DNA from: Branchipolynoe longqiensis
Lineage: Eukaryota > Annelida > Polychaeta > Phyllodocida > Polynoidae
DNA: 64,000 nt
Assembly: GCA_030323885.1 (NCBI GenBank)
Contig: CM059191.1
Coordinates: 1,116,001-1,180,000, forward strand
Direction: 5' to 3'
The notes beneath the pieces are model-generated. The model had not been told where the DNA came from and searched no databases. It worked only from the letters and a program-made list of their open reading frames with translations. Of the stretch, positions 19,890-31,800 are shown one piece after another. The translations under genes and the position numbers were made by a program. Positions within the stretch are counted from its first letter, which is position 1; the number at the start of each line of letters is the position of its first letter.

Positions 19890-22800
19890 GTAGGTTGAAT
19901 TATGAACCAAATAAGCCACAGGACCTGTTATTATTGCCGCACCCAGTGGTCTCCCCAGTGTCCAGGAAATGGATGGCAGCAATCGGTAGGAAAGGGATGG
20001 TGGGAATTGGTAGAAACATAAGTAGTAATACTAGTATGTGTAAGTTGCTGCCAACGGATGGTGGGCTTACTGAATAAGTCAACTTCTTATCCGATTGGAG
20101 AACAAACAAACTCACAGGTTTGGGGGATGTGGGAGAATGCTTACAAACAGAGAAAGAATGCATGCAGTAGTTAGCTACACAACAATTGAAAGTGATAAAA
20201 AGAAGGGGAGTCAGAAGACTATTACTGTCTAGCGGCGAAGACAAGTAATTAGACTTAACCGTTATGGGCAGCATAAATACACCCATCACCAAAGAAAAGA
20301 ACTTACGCTGCCAACAGATGGCAGGCCCACCATCCCCTTATGCTAAGTAGTGAGATTCCTCGTACCTATATTCTACAGGTGGTCACCTGGTGTATATGGG
20401 GCTATATTTGATTCCACCTTATGGTTAGGTTTAATTAAATATAAGAAAAATACACAAGATTATCTCGAATGATTGTGATACATACTGTCAAATAATTACG
20501 ATACATACTGAAAACAACCTGGTGTAGGAGTGGTAGTTTGTATTCAGCAGTTATTGCCCGATATAGAACTTGAGGCCTAAGGTACTCTAGATGAGTATCA
20601 GTTGAGGTGTTGCTTAAATTTATATTCATTTCAGTATCCGGAAGTATTTAAGCACCATATTATGGACGCTGTGTTTATTAACTGCTATTTGTTTGGCAAA
20701 TTTGATTCATTTGGAGTAGTAGAGACTAACATTTTAGTAACCAAAACTTATATCGGGATGGCCAGTCTAATATCAAATTTATCAGACATTGTTGGCCACT
20801 ATGCTTTGCAATAGATATCATTGAGAATTTATTATCAACAACGTAAGCATTTTATGAAAAGTCAAATTGAAGAACATATCTATGATGGCCGCCTAGTTTA
20901 TTTTTTTATTGAATAATATATCTTAATTGTGGATTACCAAAGGTACCATGCAACTTGCAAGTTGGAAATAACATAATGTATACAATAAGTGTGTAAAAGT
21001 GATCTATAACAAGTGGTATATTTATTTCATCCACTTTTCTCAAATATGTTCTGTACACAAGGCATCAATAATACATTAATGGTAACTCCAATCACTTACT
21101 GCTCATCTTAGATTGCATTGCTCAGTGGTGTAATTTAGTATTGATTGATTTAATACTGTTTTTGATTCAGTATCATACTGGTTGATATACTGAGTATGAT
21201 GATATCATTATCTAATATTCTTTTCTCCTTATGTAGGGCAGCAGCAATGGGGTTTGGGTGAACCGAAGTCAAATAAAGATACCTAACCACCACCTTCTAA
21301 AAGATGGCGACATTGTGGAGATTGGCCTGAATCGCCAGTCGAATAGCCCGGGTGTGTACAGGTATCGGTTCTATACACAGGCACATATTAAGCGCAAAGC
21401 GGTGGATGCTAGCGGTGACAGAAATGTGGACATTCCAGTGCACGCCAAACTCCCTGCAGTGGGTATTAAGCCGGATGCAACGCTCTCGGCTGAACAACTC
21501 AGACAAAAAATGACTGAACAGGTGTGTGTGTTTTAGCTGGATGTATATTGTTTTTCACAGTCTTGATGGTTCCTTTTGAAATTAAGGCATGATTTTGTAG
21601 TTGTCTGCACGGACCTCCCAGGCAAGGAGCAAGAGAGACAGGTAGCTGTGGATTTTGTGATTGCATCTGGGTGACTCGGTAGTATAATGGTTAGCACACT
21701 ACCCCAGGAATGACAAGTAGTGTGGGTTCGAATCCTGCTCTAGGTGCTATGTTTATCATTTTCAGCACCACTCAGCCCCTCCCCCCCCCCCACCCCCCAT
21801 GATAATATCTTCGCAGTGCTGTCTCTCCACCGAACTCATTAGGCCTCACCTGAGATTACCATAAAGATCAGTTCAAACACAAAGGCCCACCCTACATCCC
21901 ACCACCACCCTTTCAATGAGTATGTCACCACTAGAAAGATAATCAGTTATGACCCCCCCCCCCCTACTAACGCTTACCATTCTAGTCTAACACAGTTACC
22001 TTCCTGTATATCTTTTCTTTTTTCTCTTATCTTGTTCTTTACCTGTCATTCATGTACCAATGTTTTGCTTATTTCCCTGTAATTGTCTATCTAAATTGTT
22101 GTAGATTTGTTTACTATGTAGTGGAAATTGTCATGAGAGCTGGAAGACCAGTGCATTAACACTGACAACATGTTATTCAGAGGAATAAAAACACTTGAAC
22201 AAAAACACTTGGACAAAAAAAAAAAAGTATAATAACGGTCCGCTTTCCCAACTAGGAGGAGCGCCTGCAAGAGGAGTTCAACCGGAAGCAGCAGGGTGCC
22301 GAAGAGGCGCTGAAGGAGATGGGCGAACTACTCTCTCGCAAAGCTGAAGAGCAGCGACAACTAGAAAAGCGGGTGGCTCAGCAAGAGGTGCTCGAACAAA
22401 CCCTGGAGCAGATGCGGCAGCAGTTAGCCGCCAAGGGTGCTGAACAGGAACAAATGCAGCGCACACAGGCCGAACAGCAGGCAATGGTGAAGGCGGAGCA
22501 TGAGGCGAAGGAATCTGCATTGGAGAAGGCACTTCGGGTAGGGTTGTGGTTTTTTTTGCTTTAATTTCATTTTTTTCATTAGAATAATCCGTTCTCAGCA
22601 TTCAGACATTAGTCTTACAGCCCTAATGTATTCACAGGTATTCATACAGTTTTTTAGAGGGTAATATAAAGTAAAACTCATGAAGAGGAGTGAGATTTAT
22701 GCAGGCTATTGACACATTTCACTTCTTTTTGTTGTTTTTGTAGTTAGTTGTAATAAGCAGAGAAAGATAAGGTAGGATTGGCTGCAATGATTGGATTTGT

Positions 22801-25800
22801 GGATAAGTTTGTTAATGGTTATATTCGGTATGTATCTTGATTTGTGGTGTTTCGTGGGTGATGATTCGGCGATGGTTTTTATGTTGGTGGATTGTTGGGG
22901 TGGAGAGGGTTTCGATGCGGTGAGGGTTCCAATATTGATGGTTATATTTGAATTAACATTTATATCAGAATTTGGCTTTGAATATATAGTCGTTCTCAAA
23001 CTGTGTACCACATTTGTGACATGGAAACTAAAAGTGAAAACATTCCAAATAATATCTGAAGACATTCAAACTTATAGGAGAATCCATGTTCATATGAAGA
23101 CCGGCTGTAGGATTTCACGGTAACGATCGCTACCGGTAACGTGTCGTTACCGTGCTGGGGAAGCTACGGAACCGAAATTGCGTTTCCCATGATATTAATA
23201 AAACGCAAGGCAATTAAATTTTTATTATTAAATTAAATGCTACAGACGGTTGTTTTCATTACATTGTAGATGATTAAAGGTATATATGTACAATTTCTGC
23301 ACAGGTGTGTTCAAAATATACTACTAATGAATTTAATTAACTGTTTCAAGAATGGCTACCCATCACCAGTTTTACGGAACCGAAAAACAGTTACCCATGG
23401 GTTCCCATGAGCACCAGGCACGGAACCCAAAAAGTGTTTACCATGAAATCTGAAATCCTGCAGACTGAAGATTTGCATGTGAATATGTCAGAGTTGAAAG
23501 AAATAATGTTCTTTTGATTTTGATCTTAGACAAATTGAAATTTAAAAAAAAAATAACCATGTAGCATCCATCCATAGCATTATTTTAACACACATCCATA
23601 GCATCACTTTAACAGAATCTCAGTAATACGTCAACTTACAAGTAAGTGTAGTATAACTCATATTCCAATTAAGCAAACAAGATTGTCTTACAAGAAAAAA
23701 GGTTTGTGTATGCGCATGGTGTTGATATGCAGACTTTAGCATTTTCTATTTAGCACAAAATCATGTAAGCATATTTTGGATACATTTTGTGGGGTAGAGT
23801 AAACACAAAGGCAGCAATAACTATTTGCCAAATATAGGGCTTAATTATTAACAATGTAAGATGGAAACCAAATATGTGGTACACAGTTTCTGAGAACGAC
23901 CCATTTTGGAATTGGTTGCATTTGACTTGTGAAGCATATTAACTAAGGAAGGCTGATGTTTGTCTCAACTACTCTTGATAGTTGAAAGCCGAGGAACAGG
24001 CGCTGCTGGAACAGCGACTAACGCAACAAGTAATGATGGAAGATGCGATGGCGATCATGCAGCAGGAGTATGAAAAGTTGCAGCAGACGGTGGAGGAGAA
24101 CCAGGTGCAGCGGGAGCAGAAGGAGCGTGCCATGGAGCAGATGCGCCAGGAGCTCGAAGTGAAGGCAGACGAGCAAGAAAAGCTGCAAACAATTGTCCAA
24201 GAAAAGCAAGCGGAAGTACACGCTCAGCAGGAGGCACGACAACGACAGGAGGAGGCGGCACAAAATGTAGGCAGTGACAGGTTTTCTTTCTTAATTTTTT
24301 TTATTACCGTATATAACAGGTATTAAAGATCTCCACATTTTCACCAGATCTTTGCAGTATCACTTATTTCTCACCGGGGTTTTCACGGAAAAGCGGGCAG
24401 CCCCTCACATGCTCAGCACTGCCAGAGAATCACAGAAATTTACTGGGAGTCAAATTTCTGCTTTGTTTTTGTCCCCATACCATCACCTATGCCAATTTGG
24501 ATTTCCACCGCTGTTTATAACTTACAGCGTCATCAAAGGCCAGTTGCTCTCATACCATGACTATGTGGTGTGGGCGCTTAAAACTACATTGGGTCAATAA
24601 AAGTGTAAGCTCTGGCTTTCTATAAACTGACAAATAAAAACATCTCGCCGTGAATATGGCCATAGCTGCCGACATGGCGTAAAACCTCCAAGTCACTCAC
24701 TCACCAACTGTCTAATGGTGAAAACAAGTCTATTCAGACTCATCCATGATATGCAGTATAAATCTTCAAGAAAAATAAGTAACTTTCCTTCATGTATGTC
24801 CAGTTTAGATGGCTAATGTCAATCCATTCACAGCGCCACCCAACGCTACATTCTTGCCATTTATTTTCACACTTCTAGAAGGCGCTGTCTAGTGATTTTA
24901 TGCCGTTCCATAGTTACAGAGTATTATTGCGGTATATATTTATAGTAGTCCATACATAAGACCAAAGATGTATAAGGCCCACAGTGTACTATCAGCAGAG
25001 AAACTGGCCTACTTCTAACTTATGGGTGTCGTCATATTGTCAATGTTTCTCAGTGTTATGGATCATGCCAATTGTCAGTGGTTGGTGCTGGCTGCATGTC
25101 CTGGGTAAAAGCAGCATTGCCATCGACGCGTTGTTGCATGTCGGGATGGTTATGCGGCTTGTGGGGGTAGGGGTTGGGTTATATGGAAGTATACTAAACT
25201 AGTGATCAGAAGTGGGATTTAAATTTCCTTTTACTACGAGCTACAGTATTACCATGTATAGAAAACAGCTTTGAGTGCCTAGGACTATGGACATTACTGC
25301 ATGAGAGCACCATGCACACACACAAAACAGACCAAGTATGCACACAATAGGAGATACAAGAGCATAAATATAATCTAAAAAGTAAAGATACAAATTCTCA
25401 GCCCAGATCAACACTCAACACTCACTAAGATAAACAAATAAATATGTCAATACAACAGTCACCAATATTTACACACATGGGGGTTGGCGGGTCCTTGGGT
25501 GTGGGGGGGGGGTTGCGTGCACGGGAGAGCGATTGCGAGGACCCGGGTCTGGTGGTTGATGGGCCACCTACTTTTACTGCACTTCCTCTGACAGAACTGA
25601 AGGGCCAACCAGGCTTCAAGATTGGCCATCTAAACATACAAAGTCTCCCCAACAAGATTGACCAACTAAGGATAGACCTGCCTGAGTCAGGATTTGATGT
25701 CTTCACAATATCGGAAACATGGCTCAACAGTCACATGGAAGACAGACTAGCCAGCGTACCAGGCTACCAATTCATGAGAGCCGACAGAAAAACAAAACGA

Positions 25801-28800
25801 CCAGATGGTCAAACCAAACAAGGAGGTGGACTGGGAATTTATTCAAAAAATGAGCTACATACTGATACATCGAAATATGAGGACCTTAACCTCTCCAACT
25901 GCAACATCGAACTACAATGGGCAATTGTAATAAGACCTCACACCAAGAGTATACTCATCGGCAACATATATAGGCCGCCAGATGGCAATCTAAACGAAGG
26001 AATTGACCTTCTGAACGAATCCATGAGACAAATAACCGACATGGACAAATATGAGATACTCATACTAGGAGACTTTAATGTGGATTACAATGAAAAGAAA
26101 CAGACTCTGTGGGGAACAATGAAACAATTTGCAGCAGATCATGAGCTCCAGCAAATGATACACAAACCAACCAGAATAACCAGAACCTCTGACAAAACAA
26201 TAGACCTAGCATTCACCAACATTAAGCACTGCACAAATGCAGGAGTTATCAACTATAATATAAGTGACCATAAACCAATATACATACTAAAAAAGAAAAT
26301 AAGGAATGACAAGAGATCTGCCACCTACTGGGGACGCTCATACCGAAACTGTGACCAGAGAGAATTGGAAAACTCACTGCAGGAATTCAACCAAAGAGAG
26401 CTCCTAGTGGAACAAGACCCAAACAAATGCTGGGAAATGTTTAACACAACACTAACAAAAGCGGCTGACATGCATTGTCCCCTAGTAGAGCTCACTATTA
26501 GAACTAACACAGCTGGGTACCTTAATGAAGAACTAACAGAACTACAACAAGACAGAGACTACTTCAGACACAAATTTGAAATATCAAAAGACCCTGGTGA
26601 CGAGTTCATAGCCAAATGTATGACCAGGAAAACAAGAAATGAAGTCAGAAAGGCCAAAGCAAGATTCCTCCAAGACCAACTATACAAACATCGAAACAAT
26701 GCCAAAAAATGCTGGCATGTACTCAAACAGATTGAACCAGAAAACAAGACCAAAATTAGTAGCCTTTCCAATGAAGAATCTGGCAACGTGATACCGGATA
26801 ATCTACTTCCTGAAGAAATCAATAATTATTTCATCGAGATAGGAGAAAGGTTAGCCAGTAAATTTAACCAAGGAACAGCCCAACAAAAATGTTACCAAGC
26901 CAAACTAAATAACCACAACTATGATCTCCAAGAAACATCATGTGATGAAATCCTAGACAGAACAAATCAAATATCATCCTATAAATCATCTGGTATAAAA
27001 GACATCAGTACTGCCTTGATAAAGATGGCAATAACAACACTAATTAGGGAATTCACACATATGTACAACTTAATAATTAAAACAGGCATCTTCCCCGATG
27101 CATGGAAAGTAGCTACAGTCACCCCAATCCCCAAGACCAATAACCCAAGATGCTGCAGTGAACTGCGACCAATTTCAATCCTCCCACTTCCAGGAAAAAT
27201 TATTGAACAGATTATACATGACCAAGTTAAAGCATTCCTTGAATCATCCAACTATCTGACCTACCAGCAAAACGGATTTAGGAAAAACAAATCCACAACA
27301 GGGGCTCTGGCATCTCTACTGGATGAACTTTTGGGCAACATGGATAAAGGGGAACTAACAATCACTGTCTTCCTTGACTTCAAGAAGGCATTTGATACAA
27401 TTGACCACAAGATCCTGATGCAGAAAGTAGTAAGAGCTGGATTAGGCAACAAAGCACATCAGTTCTTCACAAATTACCTCAAGAACAGGATGCAGTGCAC
27501 AAAACTAAACAACAATGAGTCCACCACCCGTAGGGTCAAGACCGGTGTGCCACAGGGCTCCGCCCTAGGACCCCTGCTTCCTAATCTTTATTAATGACCT
27601 ACCACTAGTATCTGATAGAGCAACATTTACATTATTTGCTGATGATGCAGCACTCACAGTACACAATAGAGATATTATGGCAGCGGCAGCCCAGACAGAC
27701 ATGGTGTTAGATAAGGTGAATACATATTGCTATGAAAATAAACTAACAGTAAATAGTGCCAAGACAGAGTATGTGATCTATGGGACGAAAATGAGAAAAT
27801 GAAGAGCCCCTCAAATCCAACTACATATGGGTGGAACCTTACTTCGTGAAGTGGACTCCTACAAATACCTGGGCACAACTCTTGACTCCACTCTAAATGG
27901 GAATCGACAAATGGCGAGACTGAATCAAACGCTGGCACTAAAACTGACAACTTTTAGGAAATTAAGGAAATTCACAAGTGAAAACACTGCACTACTCCTG
28001 TACAAGACTACAATATTGCCTGTTATAGATTACAATGACATCATATATGAGCTCTTAACAAAACAACAAAAGATCAAACTGCAAAGAATTCAGAACCGAG
28101 CACTGAGAACAGTTTACCAAGGCAAGACACTCAGTGTGGCTGAACTGCATAAGAAAGCAAAATTGGATACTCTCTCAGAACGAAGGGACCTACACCTGAT
28201 GGCACTAATGCACAAATGCGCAAAAGACGAAAAATTCATTGACCGCACAAATAGAATAACAAGAAGAGGAGCCTCCACTCTGCTCAATGTACCACACCCT
28301 TCAACAAATAAATATATCGGAGCACCAATCTACAAAGGTAGTGTCATGTGGACTGACCTCCCTATCAGAGTCAGAGAAACGCAAACAATACTTGCCTTCA
28401 AAAATGCATATAGAGCCCACCTGGTTATTCAGGCCCTTAAATGACTACTGCAGTAATTACTAGCAAAGCCCTGAGCTGCTGCCACCCCGGATCTTCGCTT
28501 GCTCTCCGGTGGGTTTTTCCCCCGTACCACCCACCCCAATGGGCCCCCCTCCCCTGCCACCACCCTTAACCATCATGAACAAACCATCAACACACCGAAC
28601 ATCCTACACAACTATCAATCTGTTTAAACACATCGAACATTATATAAGACAGACAAAATGTCTTGTCAACTCTGAACTTAACTTGTTTTATAAGAGAAAA
28701 AATGTAACCCACAACGATTATTTGAGTTGCCCCGAGTATACACCTTCTACTCGGTGCTGCTCCTCATTTTTGGATGAACTACAGTGACTGTTGCTGTACA

Positions 28801-31800
28801 TTATACAGCAGGAGCCACTCCCTTAATTCTACAGGATCGGTGCTGTAACTAATACAGCACTGATCAAACTTATTCTAATAGTAAGATGGCCGGAAGACCA
28901 GTGCCCCGGCGCTGACAAATGTCATGTTCAGATGAATAAATACTTTACCCCAAAAAAAAACCTCACCACCATGCGGTGCCGCCAGGACTGCTCTGACTAC
29001 CTTTACTCCAGAGCAGTGACAGGTGGCAGTAGGCTAGCCAGGTCAGTCCCCGGTGGGACTGACCATGTCCTTAGCTAGTGGTCACCCCTCCCCCCATGTG
29101 AGAGGTTACCTGCAACAGGCTGTGCAGTAGACAGGTCACCGGTGTTGTGTACCCGGTGAGAAACAGGAAATAAAACCATATTCGAAGCTGTTTTGGGGTG
29201 TTCCTCATTGCTGTTGGCTGTGCATTGGAATTATACAATTGCGGAAAATCACAAATTTAATATCTAATCATTAAAAAAAAGTCTCTAACACCTTTATCAA
29301 CAAGAAGATAATTTTGTTTGCAATAATGCAGCTCCTCAATTACTTGTCAGTATCCGCTTTTAAAAAGAAAATTTCAGAGGTCTGCACATTCGGATGATCC
29401 CAATAACCTGTGATGTCATAATTATGTCCTAAACGTAGTCACTTTACCCCGAGTCCAGCTTCGTATGGCCCTGGAGAAGGAACAGGAATCGTTGCAGGCT
29501 CAGCTTGGGACCCTGAAAACAGAGGTAAGATATCTTCCACAGTCAGCTGCATATTTGTTGGCAGCCCATCAGGTGTCTCTACCCTTACACGGCTCATATG
29601 GGACTTTGATTGGTTGGTTGTTGGAGTTTTACATCCTGGCAACATCATATTAGGATGAGTACCGACTTGTGACAGTGCGTGCACTCATAGTGGCTTTATA
29701 GTGCTGCTCCAATGGGAAATCCGGCTGTCGGCACCATTGTCCGTTACCTCATTCACTCACATTATCATGACATTGAGCTAACCATTCCTTGCGCTATCCT
29801 ATTAATGCAGAGCGCCAGGCTAGGAAGCGCTGAGTATCAATTTTAACGTCATTGGTTTCACTCGACCGGGAACCGACCTTCCGCACTACGGCGCTTTGAA
29901 GTCCTTGAATTTGACAGGCTTGCATTGAATGTTGGTCCATGAAAATTTGGCTGAGTTGAGGGGCTGCTTCATGGTCACTCATTGGACCAACCCTCTCTCT
30001 TCCCGTCCTGCGCTCTCAACGGTCTGGGACCAGACAGGATGCCTGAATGAGTTGAGCGCCTGTCTCCCGTTTTGGTAGATCGTGGGATTCGAACCGACGG
30101 GTTCGAACCCTGGTCGATTAAAACCAATTACTTAAAAATTGATAGTTGTCGCTTCCTAGCCAGGCACTTGGCATTATTAGGATAGGGCAAGGACTGGTTG
30201 GCTCAGTGTCAGGATAATGTAACTGAGTGGGAAACCAGGTCATGGTGCGAACTGTCACAAGTCAGTACCCGTCCTGTGATGACCTTAGATGTTGCCAGGA
30301 CGTAAACCAACTAACCAACAAACAAACAAACAAACTCATCAACCAACGCAACCATCCAACCATGGTTAATGTATTTAGTTTAGTTGGTAGGCACTTAGCC
30401 AACTGGTATATCGGCTTTCATATGAGACCTGGCACTTACCAGTAATGCACCTTGGTATGTCCGTTATATCACAACTACCAAGGAAATATATGTTAAAGTA
30501 GTTTTTAATTTCGTGGGTTTTATTTTCAAATAGTCTTGGAATTACGAATCACGAAGCTACTATTCAACGGACGTATTTATTAGAATTGGCTACTATTTGA
30601 TGGAGGCATTTATTAACGATAGGCTACTATTCGATGTAGGTACTTATTCAAATAAGACTACTATTCGAGGCAATGCAGTGACCAATAATGTATGTGAATG
30701 CTATAAATACAACAGTTATGAGAACCACTGTTTTTGTATTTAGGTGGAGGAGGGCAAGAAGCGACAAGAGGCGACGAAGGAAGAGATTATGATGAATGTT
30801 GAAGGCGTAATGGAGGATGAGCTTGTATGCGCCATCTGTGCTGAACTTGTCGTTCAGGTATGTCAAGCTTTGTTCACCTTGCCGTGTTTTAAGAATATTG
30901 CGGTGGTGACGCTATTCCACATGTCACTTACTCTGATGAACAATTATAGGATTTAATTTATCTGATTCCTAATTACCAGGGAACCACTGGTTTCTCTCTG
31001 TATTGTGAGCAGTTAGGTACTTTCTGAATGGTGCACTTGATCCACTGCCGGGTGGGGAAATTCGCGTTGAGCTCAGGGTAACTCTAGTTATCACCCAATA
31101 TTACCGCACCACCACGCATAGCCTCAGCTGTAATTGACAAGGACAGATCAAGGACAGATCAAGGTCAGCAGTGATAAGCTGCAGCACAGAGCAGGCCATT
31201 CGAATCTGTATAAAGCTTCTATAATTTGAACCCTTTCAGTGTTTGTACAGAGTCGGGGTCATCCGACTTTCTTTGGAATGCTAATGAAATAAGTTACTTT
31301 ATTCAGAGTATATATTGTTAATTGTCTGACAGCTTTGTTTCTTCATATTTTAAGTACTGGAGGAAAACTAAGATTTTGGTTGCACAAAAGTAGGATTTAT
31401 ATTTCTGCCTCGGTACAAACAATGCTTTCAGCCCTAAAGAAAAGAAATTTCAATTGTTATTTCCCTAGAGTCCTGACTGAATTTTAAAACAAATCTGAAT
31501 GTGTGACGTTAGTGCAATTAAATTGATATATCTAAAAAACCGTTGAAAATCAGGTTAATTTTATGTGAACGTAAATTGATTTCTCTTTCAACTGATACAA
31601 AATTTAATCTCCTTGGTATTACTGGTTATGAGATATGATGAGAGATGTCATGAGATGTTATGAGAGATATGGTAAGAGATATGGCAGCTGCATTCAGGTG
31701 AAAACACGTAACTTGCGGGCACATTTGGGTGCTCCGATCCTTAAAGGGTTAAATTTACATCCTGCTATGCCAGATATCTGAACATTTGAGAAAATGAACT

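Noticed and set aside
21662..21745. Functional tRNA gene
   Set aside because: Box A and B are present, but the anticodon loop is 14 bases and the standard acceptor and D arms do not fold.
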